The notes beneath the pieces are model-generated. The model did not search any database. It was given only the letters and a program-made list of their open reading frames with translations, and was not told where the DNA came from. A stretch of 64,000 bases of DNA from Cyclina sinensis (lineage: Eukaryota > Mollusca > Bivalvia > Venerida > Veneridae): contig JAAONU010000013.1 in NCBI GenBank assembly GCA_012932295.1, forward strand, positions 45,274,627-45,338,626, read 5' to 3'. Shown one piece after another: positions 1 through 12,231 of this stretch. The translations under genes and the position numbers were made by a program. How positions within the stretch are numbered: position 1 is the stretch's first letter; each line of letters starts with the position of its first letter.

Positions 1-3000
1 GTACACTTAACACCTCAAACTTACGTAGGTAGTGAGAAAGTGTAAGAAAGATGACTAGTGTAGTTGAGTTAACTAAAGTAGGAAAGGAACTAGGGTATGA
101 AGGTGAGGAGTTGAGAACTTTTGTGAGGAGTGAGCAGGATAGGGAGAAGGCAGAGCGAGAAGAAAGACAGAAAGAGGATGAAAGAGAGAAAGAAAGAGTT
201 AGCACAGAAGGCAGACAGGGAGAGAATAGAGTTAGCACAGAAGGCAGATAGGGAAAGGTATGAATATGAGCAAGAGGTATTAAAGATAAAGATAGCTGCA
301 GAGAGAGAGGCCAGGGAGCAAGCAGAAGCAAAGTTAGAGAGAGAGCATAAGTTTAGACTTGACCAGATTGATCGGGAGGGGTCTCTAAAAGGTAAAGCCA
401 AGGTAAAAATGTCCCCTTTTGATGAGAAGTCTGACAGTATGGATACGTATCTTAGCGTGTATGAGACTTACGCTAAAACCCAGGGTTGGTCAGCGGAATT
501 GTGGGCCCTTAATTTGGCTTTTTTGTTGAAGGGTTCGGCACGGGAAGTGTTCGAACGACTTTCTCCCGAGGATAGAACTGTTTATGATAAGTTAAAGGAT
601 GCTCTGTTGAGGCGTTTTGAATTGACAGATATAGGATACAAGAAAAAGTTTCAAAATGAAAGGCCCTATGAAAACGAAACGTTCGTTATGTTCACCGCAC
701 GCCTGAGCAGATATTTAGATGGGTGGTTAAGGTTGAGTAAGGTCACCTTGACGTACGAAGGGTTAATAGATTTTCTTTTAAGGGACCAGTTCTTAGATGT
801 CTGTAACAAAGAACTGTACCAGGACCTGAGTAGTAAAAGGTTTACCGATATTACTACTATGGCCGAGGAAGCCGATTTATATGCAAAGACCAGAGGCGGT
901 CCTAAGTATGTCACTAAAAATCGACAAACTAAACCTCCAGCGCCCGTTAAGACTGGTCAAAATCAAAATTTCAAACCACACCCAAATCCCAGTCCAATTA
1001 TAAAATGCCATGCTTGTGGGAAATTAGGGCATAGGTCATTTGACTGCAGGTCAAAGAATAGGGTAAATGCCAATGCGGCAGCACAGGAACCTAGTAGTGG
1101 CCAAGCCCGTAACCAAGGGAACCCTAACCAGCGGGGCAGAAGGCGTGACCCGTCAAACAATAGGAATAGTGGTTCATGGAGATCACATGGTAATAGGAGG
1201 GTCAGGGAAAATATTAATGCGGCGGAAGATAGAGACGCCGAGTATATTTGTGTAGAATGGTCTAGCCCGACAGGTCGAGGTCAACTAAATTTACCATGCA
1301 GCCCTGGTTTGGTAAATGGACGTTCTATTATGGCTTTAAGGGATACTGGTTGTACTTGTGTGATAGTTAAAGCAGGTTTGGTAAACAAAGACCAATATAC
1401 AGGAAAGATGCGACCTTGTATTTATGTGGATGGGAGTGAACATGAGTTACCCTTAGCCTTAGTAGAAATTGATTGTCCATATTTTAAGGGAATGACAAAA
1501 GCACTTTGTATGAAAGAACCATCGTGTGATTTGATTATAGGGAATGTACCAGGTGCGGCGCAAGCTAGTTTTGAGAGTGTGGTACAAGCAGTAGAAACTC
1601 GAGCGCAGAAACAGGGAAAACCATTTCATAAGTTGAGTGTTCCACCCCAGATACTTGATGTGACAAAGGATCAATTTATACAGTATCAAAAAGATGATGA
1701 TACTTTAAATAGTTGTAGAGATAAGTTGAAGGCAGGTACTGTAGATTATAAACGTAATGGTAGTACTGTTAAGTTTCAGTTAAAAGATGGTATATTACGT
1801 CGTGTGTATGTAGAAACTAGCGGTACAGTATGTAACCAGTTAGTAGTACCTAAGTCTTTGAGGCCAGTGGTGTTGAAGTTGGCACATGATAGTTTATTGT
1901 CTGGTCATTTGGCAGCGAGACGGACCAGAGATAAGGTCTTGGCTGAGTTTTATTGGTCTGGTGGTATGACTGATATTACTAGGTATTGTCGTTCATGTGA
2001 TATATGCCAACGTACTATTCCAAAAGGAAGGATTACTAAGATTCCATTAGGTCAGATGCCTCTTATTGATACACCATTTAAGAGAGTGGCGGCCGATATT
2101 ATTGGACCGATAGAACCGATGTCTGACAGGAAGAACCGTTATATATTAACAATTGTTGACTATGCAACACGGTATCCAGAGGCAATAGCACTTCCTAGTA
2201 TAGAGACGGAGAGAGTAGCTGAGGCTTTGGTAGATATATTTAGTAGAGTAGGTATACCAGAGGAGACATTGACTGATTGTGGTGTACAATTTACGTCAGA
2301 ACTTATGCAGGAAGTAAGTAGGTTGTTGTCAGTTAGACAGTTAGTGACCACACCGTATAATCCAAAGTGTAACGGATTAGTTGAAAAGTTCAACGGTACT
2401 TTAAAGATGATGCTCAAAAGGATGTGTTCCGAGCGACTAAGAGATTGGGACAGATATGTGAATGCAATGTTGTTTGCTATTAGGGAAATCCCACAGGAAA
2501 GTTCGGGGTTTTCGCCTTTTCAGTTGTTATACGGGCGTACAGTCCGAGGTCCCATGAGTATATTGAGAGAGTTGTGGTCAGGTAAAGTTCAGGATGATGA
2601 AGTCAAGAGTACTTATCAGTATGTACTAGATCTTAGAGATAGGTTAGAGGAAACTTGTAAGATAGCACAGGAGAATATAGGTAGAGCTAGTGTGAGATAT
2701 ATGGCGTACTATGATAGGAAGACTAGGAGTAAACAGTTTAAGGTTGGAGAGAAGGTGTTGTTATTATTGCCTATGAAACGTAACAAATTATTATTACAGT
2801 GGAGAGGTCCGTATGAGATTATTGAGGTAGTCAATAAGTTTGACTACAGGATTAAAATAGGCAACAAGGTGAGGACATACCATGCAAATATGTTGAAAAA
2901 ATACCATGAGAGGATTGATCAAGTAAGTCAATGTAATAGTGATGTAGAGGAGATGGGGTTGTTAGCTGTAGTTAGTGCGGCAGTTATTCCCCAGTCTGAA

Positions 3001-4637
3001 GTAGATGATAGAGATCAGTTCTGGTCAGGGGAAACTGAACTAGTCCTTCGTCCGGTAACACAGGGCGAGGAGACCATTGAGCACGTTGATATAAACCCGG
3101 AGTTGACAAATAGTCAAAAACGTCAGATAAAGAGTTTTCTTCATGAATTCTCAGACGTCTTGACTGACAGGCCCGGTAACACTACGTTACTCGAGCACGA
3201 CATTAAGTTATACACTACAGAACCATTCAGAGTTAAGGGATACCCACTACCGTTTAAATCTAGGCAGACTATAGAGAAAAAGGTAGATAAGATGTTAGAT
3301 ATGGGAGTTATAGAACCTTCAAAGTCTCCGTATAGTAGTCCAGTTGTTTTAGTTACTAAAAAGGACGGTAGCGTTAGATTTTGCATAGATTTTCGTCGGC
3401 TTAATCGACTGACGGTATTCGAAGCTGAGCCTATGTCAAATGCAGAGGAGATGTATTCTAGACTGTCTAAATTTCAGTATTTTAGTAAGATAGATTTGTC
3501 AAAAGGTTATTGGCAAGTCCCTCTGTCCGAAAATGCCAAGCAGTACACCGCATTCGAGACACCCAGAGGCCTGATGCAATTCAGGAAAATGCCTTTTGGG
3601 CTGGTTAATGCAGGTGCCACATTTTGTAGGCTCATGAGGGCTCTACTTAAGAATGTAGATCACACAGATAATTTTGTGGACGACATTTTGGCAGGCACAG
3701 TTTCATGGAATGAGCAGTTAGTAACGTTGCGTAGATTGTTTAGTAGGCTTAGAGAGTGCGGTTTGACAGGTAGACCAAAGAAATGTCAGATTGGCTACAC
3801 GAAATTGGAATTATTAGGTCACATGATCGGAGGACAGAAATCTTTAGCTCCAGTTTCAGATAAAGTTGAGGCTTTAGCCCGAGCAAACCGTCCGGAAACC
3901 AAAAAACAGGTGAGATCTTTCCTAGGTACCGTAGGTTATTATAGGAAATTTATCCCCAATTTTTTCAGTAATAGCTATACCCTTAACTGATCTAACTAAA
4001 AAGGGTCAACCAAATAAGGTACCGTGGGGTGAGAGTCAGGAAAATTCTTTTCAGTTCCTGAAAAGTTGTCTGTTGAAGGAACCGGTGTTAAGATTGCCAG
4101 ATTTGGATAAGATGTTTATTTTGAGGACGGACGCAAGCGATACAGGTTTAGCGAGTGTGTTGTTGCAGGAGCATGAGGGAGAGAAATTTCCGGTAGCTTA
4201 TGCGAGCAGAAAGTTGTTGCCTAGAGAGTGCAATTATTCGGTTATTGAGAAGGAGTGTTTAGCCATTATTTGGAGTGTTTCCAAGTTCCATAGGTATCTA
4301 TTTGGGTTAGAGTTCATTTTAGAGACCGACCATCAGCCCCTAATATACCTTAATAAGGCCAAGATGAACAATTCCAGGTTGATGAGGTGGGCGTTATCCC
4401 TACAGCCATACCGGTTTTCGATACGAGCCATAGCCAGTCGAGAGAATATTGGCTCAGACTTTCTCAGTCGAATAGTCTAAGCGGTATGTTGTCTCGAAAC
4501 AGCTTCATGGTTTGTATATAGGATGTACAGTTGTTTGTAATGTGTCACTAGCAAATTATTTCAGTGTTTTTTTTTTTGTTCTCATTAAATTTGCATATTC
4601 CAAGATATTATGCAATATCTTTTTTATGGGAGGAACG
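1..4637 (+). mobile_element. Ty3/Gypsy LTR retrotransposon, Gmr1-like domain order (internal region)
   Basis: Seen: this stretch codes for Gag, aspartic protease, integrase with GPY/F module, reverse transcriptase and RNase H, in that order. Most Ty3/Gypsy elements place integrase last. The integrase-before-RT arrangement, with Gypsy-type rather than Copia-type domains, is established for Gmr1-like elements. The 5' LTR and primer-binding site are not in the window; bases 1-50 look like the leader just before Gag. A purine-rich tract at 4626-4635 (atgggaggaa), followed by TGTGTC at 4638, is a plausible polypurine tract and 3' LTR start. The copy carries two frameshifts, so it is probably inactive. 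The clade call rests on domain order and not on a phylogeny. Confidence 0.88.
51..4480 (+). pseudogene. Gag-Pol polyprotein of Gmr1-like Ty3/Gypsy element, frameshifted
   Basis: The ATG at 51 opens Gag. A frameshift in the GA-rich tract near 180-197 moves the reading frame from frame 3 to frame 1, which then stays open to 3990. Domains in order: a charged coiled-coil Gag N-terminus; a CCHC zinc knuckle (CHACGKLGHRSFDC, 1006-1047); protease DTG at 1342-1350; integrase H2C2 finger at about 1876-2010; integrase catalytic D, D and E codons at 2095, 2275 and 2383; GPY/F module at about 2800-2910; RT from about 3225 with FVDD at 3673-3684. At the T run near 3959-3965 the frame shifts again. RNase H (DAS, then DHQPL) continues in frame 2 and stops at 4480. 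All catalytic residues I could check are present, so the copy is young apart from the two shifts. Either shift could also be an assembly error at a low-complexity tract. Confidence 0.88.
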
Positions 4638-6145
4638 TGTGTCACAAATTTAATGTCGCCTTGTTTCAGTATTTTTTTAAAAAAGCATAGGTGTAAGCGC
4701 ACCTTGTACTTAAACACCCTGCTGTGGAATGGGCACGAGTATTGTGTGAATCACGAGAATCCCGTGAAGTCCGTACATTCATTAAATAACTTAGGTAACC
4801 ACAGCTATATATACTCTGATGCGTCGTCTGTCTACATCAGACGACAATTCTTACACTGAAATGCCCTTCGGCGCCAGTGTTTTGGAGGCTCTCAAGGAGG
4901 TTGGTTTTTTATTATTTATTTTCGACTTAGATATTTTTGCATATTTTGCTGCATTTAATTTAGCTAGTGACCATTGCTTTACTTTGTTATTTCACGGCGT
5001 TAGTTTGCATTTATACTGCAGATGTGATGCGGGTAGTCCAGTTAAGTTTTACGGCCCGTTGCCTGTATTTATTCACGTCTGCGTTGCTATTTTTTGCGTA
5101 GTACAGTCTGTACGTTAAATTCGCTTACGTGTAGCTTGATTGTTGCGTTGTATTTCGGTAGACGGTGCTAAACTATTTAGTTTTCGCCGTTGTCTACTGG
5201 TGTAGGTATCAGTTAGTCCGTATTTAGCAAGTTATACGCTATTTGTAAGCCGTATTGCCGTGTTACAGGCTGTTGTGTTATATCCATCGGTTATGTTTTA
5301 AACAGTCTTGGTAGCTATTTTGTTTTACTAGCGCGTGTTTAGGCATGTAAGTCATGTTAAAACCGTCATGTTAGAGTCAGTTTAGGCGTAGATATGCGTT
5401 ACTATATTTTTGCATATTTGTTGCATTTGTGTCATCAGTTTTCGCGATGTACGTTATGTTTTAAATAGTCGCGAAATGTTATTGCATTTATAAGGCGTAA
5501 ATTGCATGAATCCGTAGTGCGTATTTAGCACTGTTTACTACGCTGATTTAACGTTCTCATGTTATCATTCATGCTCATTTATACATGAAATATGGTGTAA
5601 AGTGTGTGCAAAAAGTTTGTACCGAGATAAAGTTACGTGGACGGCCATGGAGTGAAATGTGCAAGGTGTGAAAAAGTTCGCACTGTGATATCGTCTATAA
5701 TCAGTCACCTGGATAGCCACGTGAAGCATTGTTAGTAGTACTTTGTCATCAGAATGATATTTTGTCGTCAGCACATTGTGAAGAGATACAATGAAGTAAT
5801 ACACATATGGTGGATAACTGTATATTAAAGGCTGCGGTCATACAGTACAAAGTGGTTGTTATGTTGTCGTATAGGCGTACATAGTGTTTAAAAATATGTC
5901 GATAAAATATTGTGTATTAATACCGCGATAGCGCAAGGTTATGCGACATAGGTTAATAAATTGCATTTGTTTGCAGAGTTTCTCAGTATGAAGATAATCT
6001 TCACTGCAAGGCAGTAGAAATCTTCACCAGAGGTATCAGAAGATCCTTATTCGTTTGGTCATCAGAAGCTGTGTGAGCTTATGAACAGTTGCAGTAAAAA
6101 ATATTCAGCCGAGGAAGTAAACTTTGAAAGTTAAGTTTTGTTAAT
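4638..6145 (+). repeat. Candidate 3' LTR of the Gmr1-like element (right end unresolved)
   Basis: The region starts with TGTGTC just after a purine tract. It contains a TATATATA box at 4806-4813 and, right after it, a short hairpin (gtcgtctg at 4823-4830 with cagacgac at 4838-4845). It has no convincing coding frame and is richer in CpG and GTTG/CGTA words than the flanking DNA. The 5' LTR is outside the window, so the right boundary and any target-site duplication cannot be set. The end given is where the composition changes, before a long T-rich run at about 6200-6260. Confidence 0.35.
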
Positions 6146-6296
6146 TCCAACGACAGCTGAAGTGAGAAATGTGATAGTGTTTTTTGAAATGGCCAAAAAG
6201 TTGTGATTTTTTTTATTTTTATTTTTTTTTCCAAGTTTCTTTTTTTTTTTTAAATCTTCATTATCATTATCCATTATCATATCATTCATCACTATC

Positions 6297-6690
6297 TTAT
6301 GTAAATTCATTAAAAACGTTAAAACAGTCGAAATTCTTGGTTTTCTGTTCTGAGGGTTTCTGTCGTCTTTTTAGCCCCTGCCAATCTGCCATCCATCCTG
6401 ACAACATGTCTATTAATTTATTACCACACGAGTTACTTCTCTTGTTGATTGAAAATATTGGCAAGGGGGTATCAATACAATAATCATCGGAGTCGATGTC
6501 GGGCATAATTTGGTCAGATAATATATAGTCATGTTTGCATGATGTCCTTGCAATACAATCACCGGAAACTAACACCGTGCGTTTCGACTTTAAATGTTCT
6601 ATAATACTTTGCAAACAGTCGAGCAAATCTATATCTATCAAATCTGCAATGGGTGAGTTTTCTCCCCATAATTAAACTGCAGCTTGATGT
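6297..6690 (-). pseudogene. Non-LTR retrotransposon endonuclease (EEP) fragment, copy 1
   Basis: The minus strand encodes a piece of an exonuclease-endonuclease-phosphatase (APE-like) domain, including the GDCIARTS segment that corresponds to the usual GDFNARTG motif and a following KLIDM motif. It is closely related to the plus-strand fragment at 56177-56480 and the minus-strand fragment at 58047-58337. Homology to the 56-kb copy extends 5' to about 6690 (the ctgcagttta words). Both ends are truncated and no RT follows. All three copies have Cys where the family normally has Phe in GDFN, so this is a feature of this family. Clade (CR1, L2 or RTE) is not resolved. Confidence 0.8.
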
Positions 6691-6939
6691 ATTAACAAAA
6701 CATATCTTGTGTTAAAATACAACTCTCTTTGTTTTCAAACAAATACGTAATCAAGTTCCCATTTGGATTCGAATCCGCACTGAACGGCCAACAAACTAGC
6801 AATGCAAACCTACTGTTTGTTTTTAACTGTTCTGTATATACCCGTTAAAAGAAAAGTTCTTGAAATCGTATTATATATATTTTTTTCAAATATTAGAACC
6901 TTTTGAACTTTGGGTTAAACTATGACTTTATCTTGAGAG

Positions 6940-8007
6940 CAGGCTTGTGCCAGTAGTATTGGTAATAGTACTGCAGTACTACTTAAGTACTTTTGGCAAG
7001 TACTGCTACTGATAATTTATTACTCAGTCAAAATTTAGTGACTGATACTGGTGATGCGTTAATGTCACAAAAAGTGGTACTGGTACTGCAGTACTTTATG
7101 TAGTACTTTGGTTTTCTAACCATGTTTAGGCACATTAACACAATGTTAATTTATTGAGCTTATTAAAACTGGTTACTGTATATTGAACAAGTACATATAC
7201 TCTAATGTGTGTTTCAAACACTATCATTTGCTAAAATATTTTGTCTTTAGTAAGTTAATAATAACTCTTTAATCTGTCTACTATTATGACTTTTATCTCC
7301 TCTTTTAATATGATATATTTATATTAAAGTGCATTTTTACCTGAATAAAAGTTTACAATGACATGATAATCAATAGCTCTTCATACTTGCAATTTAATCC
7401 AAGTGTTAGTGTTTGTACAATTATAACTGTCACTGTCTGGCGTTGTGATGAATTGTTACAGAAAGAATAAAGAAAGTATTAAGATGAACAAAGGGTTGCT
7501 ATCATCAGCATTGTGTTTAACTAAAGTCTATGAAGTGATTCTATCGTTTATTTATTTAGGTAAATAACTCGTACCAATGTAAAATAGTTAATCGCAGAAT
7601 GCGTGATGCAACCTTTAAAAACCTTCTTATAATAAAATGCAACTGAAAAGATTGAAAGTATTGACAATCTTTTAATATGGAGATTATATGACTATTGTTG
7701 AAATGGCATTTGCAAATATTATTTGACAATATTTAAGCCAATGTGTATGCACAGTATAGTAAATAAGTGTGTGTCAGTAATATATAATGTTTTACATTTG
7801 GTATATTTACAAAAGTCTTTCAGTTTTAACTATCATTCATTCGCATGAAGATACTGGTACTGGTACTGCATTACTTTCGTAAAATTTGTACTTGTACTTC
7901 AGTACTGAGTCAAAACCTGCTAATGGTACGGGTACTGGTACTGCATAAACTTGCAAATACTGGTACAGGTACTTAAGTACTATACTCTAGTACTGGGCAC
8001 AAGCCTG
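6940..8007. mobile_element. hAT-type MITE, 1068 bp, with TIRs and 8-bp target-site duplication
   Basis: The terminal inverted repeats read CAGGCTTGTGCC(C)AGTA, at 6940-6955 and, inverted, at 7992-8007. They are flanked by cttgagag (6932-6939) and ctcgagag (8008-8015), an 8-bp target-site duplication with one mismatch, as expected for hAT transposases. Subterminal regions (about 6955-7120 and 7850-7990) are packed with GTACT/GGTACTGG words on both strands. The centre is plain AT-rich DNA without a transposase frame, so the element is non-autonomous. Confidence 0.8.
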
Positions 8008-8015
8008 CTCGAGAG

Positions 8016-9003
8016 ACAAATAAATGGCATCGAACCTTGAAATTTACCTATATTGGACTAAGTGACATGATACCTTAAAATTCGTTCTACTGAAAAAAGC
8101 CTTTTTTTTAAACAATGTGCAGACCTTTTGGATGAGGTAAACCTAGCTACTAGTATCATAAAGTAAAACTTTCTGACCAACCTTGATAAAAAATAGTTTC
8201 AAAAATTATGGTATTCCTGATTTTTTTCATGATGTTCCCTCTATATTTGATCAAATGTAATCTGGTTTCATTTTTTTTCTCTACGGTTTATAAAGATAAT
8301 TATTGGACGAATTAAAATGACAACTTATTGAAAAATGTGTTATCTAGATTAATCGTATGGTTTTTATTTAAAACATATTTCCCCGAAGATTGAGTCAAGA
8401 CTATGGTTTCTAGAGACTTAACACTTTTTATCTTTAATCTTACGTGATGAATAAGATGCACAGTTCTAACCTTTGCAAAAGATTATCAACAAATCTTAAG
8501 AGACGGTTTAATGAAAATTGGATAAAGTAATAAGGCTTGTAGAGTTCGTACAAAGCTATCCTTTGATCTGTATAAGTGACCTTTTGATCGCACGCAACCT
8601 CCCATAATCTCAAGGCAAATATTATGAAATGTACTATTATCAGTAACTTCTTCTGATGTTGAAAAGAATTATAACAGTCTAAGGAGTATCTGTTGATGAA
8701 AGTGGTTTCATAAGGCCAATCCTGAAGCTGGGTTAAAATAAATTTGAACTTCAAAATCGTTAATTTAAATATCATATAATCACAAAATATAACACGAGGT
8801 AAGTTTTTACATAAAGCAATCAATTAATGAACATTGCATTTAGGCCATATTCATGAAAATGACTTTTTGAAATACTGATTAACAGTGTTTTATAGCCTGA
8901 TGCATTGTTACTGGTCTTTCTTGGAAATAGATCATTCAGATTAACCTTGATAGGCAACAGCGTTATCGTACTACGATCTTTTGTTTTATATCATCTGTCT
9001 ATA
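8016..9003. other. AT-rich intergenic DNA, no supported gene
   Basis: A 127-codon minus-strand frame lies at 8440-8823, but it has no recognisable domain, no codon bias and no splice context. I see nothing else with clear structure here. Confidence 0.5.
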
Positions 9004-9330
9004 ACTTCTTATCTACTATTGTATTTAAAAAAAATCAGACCATATAAATATACTCATATGTTTTTTCTCAGATACAGTTGTAACCAATTAGCACCAATTT
9101 GTTAAAATGATATCAAGGAGAAGAATTGAATAAGACTTTGTCTTTCATCCTCATCCTTTTCGTATGTATATTTTTTTGCAATTGTACGTGTACATTATAA
9201 TCTATATATTGTAAATATTCAAAGAAATAAATATGTTTAAACTAACGTTTGTTTTAAACAAACTCATCAGAGGTGACTGAAATCCATATTCATCACAGGT
9301 ATTGTTTAAATTTGACCCAAATGATGTCCC
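9004..9330 (+). repeat. Dispersed repeat, LINE-3'-end-like, copy 1
   Basis: About 327 bp that recur in the same orientation at 58338-58732. The shared segment runs from acttcttatctactattg to atgatgtccc. It includes an AATAAA signal near its end (about 9227), consistent with a retrotransposon 3' UTR. The 58-kb copy differs by substitutions and an internal 69-bp duplication. Confidence 0.75.
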
Positions 9331-9479
9331 TTTTATAAATCAGAGCGCTGCAAGCTCTTGGGTATTCACTGCTGAACTGGCTAGTAAACATTATGCTGTC
9401 CAATTAAACATTATTTGAAAATATAATTATACATATCAAAAATCTAACCAAAACTTACACAGTTATGACCAATTTTAGC

Positions 9480-10650
9480 AAAATTCAATAATATGATCTA
9501 GCTAGTCTAGGTCATTTCTAAGGTCAAGGTCAACTTTGAATCAAATTGTCTGATTTGTCAAAAGTATTGTTTTGTCCAGATATGAATCAAATTCATAAAT
9601 AAATGACAAAGTAATGACAATTTTAGAAAAATTCAAACGTCTGACCTTGACAGTCAAGGTTTTTTTTTTGGTCATGATCACACTTGAGTTATTCAACATG
9701 TCTGTTTTGTTATAAATGTTGTTTTGTCCTAGTATGAATCTTTCTAACAAGAAATACAAACAAAATTATTGCAAATTGTAACAAAATTCAATAATTTGAC
9801 CTTGAAGGTCAAGGTCATTTAAGGTCAAGTTGATACATGAAAGAACCATAATGTCGGATTTGTCATAAGTGTTGTTTTGTCAAATATGAATCAAATCTAT
9901 AAATAAATACAAAAGTTATGAAAATTAGAGCAAAATACAATAATTTGAACTTGACGGTCATGGTCATTTACAAGGTAAATGTCACACTTGAATAATTTAT
10001 CATGTCCGCTTTGTCATAAGTGTTGTTTTGTATAAGTATTATTAACATCAAACCACAAATAACAAAGTAATTGCCAGGTGAAGCAAATTCAATATTTTGA
10101 CCTTGAATGACCCTCAATTAAGGTCAAGGTCATATCTGAAAGAATCCAAATGTTGGATTTGTCAAAAGTGTTGTTTTGGCCAAGTATGAATCAAATCCAT
10201 AAATAAATGAGAAATGTATGACAGTTTAAGCAAAATTCAATCATCTGACCTTGACGGTCAAGGTCATTTTTAGGTTATGGTCATACCTGAGTTATTCAAT
10301 ATGTCTGTTTTGTCATAATTGTTGTTTTGTCCAAGTATGAATCAAAACCAACCATAAACAACAAAGTTATGACAATTTAAGCAAATTTTAATGATTTGAC
10401 CTTGAAGGTGAAGGTCATTTATTAGCCAAGGTCAAGTTGAGTCTAGTCCACTTAAAGATCTTGTTTAAAGGGTTGTTGTGTCCAAGTATGAAGACAATCC
10501 ACCGATTAATAACTAAGTTATTACCAATTTTAGCCCTTTTTTAGCCAATACTTTGACCTTGAATTTAAAGGTCATTTATAAGCCAAGGTCAAGTTAAGTC
10601 TGTTCAACTTGAAGGTCTTGTCCAAAGGGTGAAGGTATTTAAGTATGAAG
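9480..10650. repeat. Satellite array, about 152-bp period, 7-8 copies
   Basis: Each unit carries a near-palindrome of the form TGACCTTGA-N-GGTCAAGGTCA, followed by variants of 'tttgtcataagtgttgttttgtccaag' and 'aaataacaaagttatgac'. The palindrome recurs near 9646, 9797, 9950, 10098, 10247, 10399 and 10555, giving a period of about 148-156 bp. Units are diverged by substitutions and small indels, so the array is old. It ends in a CAACGG/CAACGTCAACG tract at about 10700-10730. Confidence 0.85.
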
Positions 10651-12231
10651 ATAATACATTAAGGAATAAAAAAATTTGATCAATGTTAAAGTTTTCGGAC
10701 GGGAACGGCAACGGCAACGTCAACGACACCATGACTATAACAATAACTCGATTTTTTTTAAGAAGTCAAGCTAAGAAACACACCCATACATAATAATTGC
10801 AGCAATATTTATCAAAGAAACAAAAGACACTCTGTCATCTCAAATATCGCTTATGCAAACTGTTTTCCAAAAAAAGAATAATAATAACGGTAAAGCAGCT
10901 AAAAAGCAAAGAAGGGTGCCATGATGGCACTGCAATGCTTCCTGAGTGTATAAACATGCAATATAAAAATACTAAAAGTTGATATATAGATATTAATGAT
11001 CTATTTAAGTCCCCAGAGGCGTAATATTTCTATGACTAACCATTAAAATAAAAAAATTCACAAAATAAAAATTATGGACTGTACTGAAGAAAATGTTATG
11101 TTTTAGTTTGTAACAGCTGTAATTTATTCCATATAGGAAATACTGGAAATATATTAAGAAACAGAAGAACAGTCAATGAAGAGCATATAAGTAACTAATT
11201 AACAAGGCACCCCACAGAGACAAAATAACGTTTGTAAGTTTTAGTGCAGCATAAGAAAATGCATATACAATAGTTTTAACCACACTTTAAATAGAAAAAA
11301 GCATGAAGTGAAAAAATTTAATCAAAAGGATGATCAATGGCTGAAGAACACATAGTTAAAGGACTTTAAGAATGATGCTATTACCAAAATCTTTGCAACT
11401 TTACTTTTATGTAAATTGCACACTTAGAACCATTTTAGTATTTTCTGATGTTACAAAAAATAGTGCAGATGTCTAATCTTTTAATTCATAGTGAAATTCC
11501 TATTTATGAGGTATGGCTAAGAAAAAGAATGGTAAAATTTCTACACTGTAACAATTTATATTAAAAATCTATTTTTGAAATATTTGTTTGGTTTTTTTTT
11601 GCATGTGTATGTGTACTGTTAACATGGTTGAGGTCCACTGGACAAGGTTACACATAAGATTTTGCTTAGCAGTTTTAGACAAGAAGATTTTTTTAAGGGT
11701 CATGTGACATGACTATAGCAACTTTATCTATTCAAAATAATCATAATGTACTGATTTAAATGATTTAATTACAAAATTATGAAAATATTGGTTCTGATAA
11801 TAAAAAAACGTGTTTTTGATGATCGGCTGTTTCCGTTTCGACATCGGTAGTTTCCACCGCAATTTTTGTCTGTGACATAAATTTATCCCTACTGTAAGAG
11901 GCAGTAGTGCAGAATTACACTGCTCATAACGAATCTTTTTTTAAATGCAAAAATAACACTAAACCACAAAGAACACAATTAAGGCGCACATATTAAAAAT
12001 AACATGCTATAAATTGTAAATTTAAAAAAAAGATAACTTCTCGCCTTTTTTTTGTAACTAAATTCAAACTGTGTGCTGGGAAAACGGGTTGTACTTTTAC
12101 CTTAGCAGATAATTTGATTAATAAATATTCCAATTTCTTCCAAGTTGTAGTTCTACATAAACTAATTCCTCCACGTTTTAAAAGGTTGTATAGCACTTTT
12201 TCACTTGAACATTACGTCATAAACAAATTCT
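10651..12231. other. Intergenic AT-rich DNA
   Basis: No coding exon with convincing splice sites or domain similarity was found. The short open frames here are at the length expected by chance in AT-rich sequence. Confidence 0.5.

Noticed and set aside
8440..8823. 127-codon minus-strand frame
   Set aside because: It is AT-rich, with no recognisable domain, splice context or similarity to the other repeats in the window.
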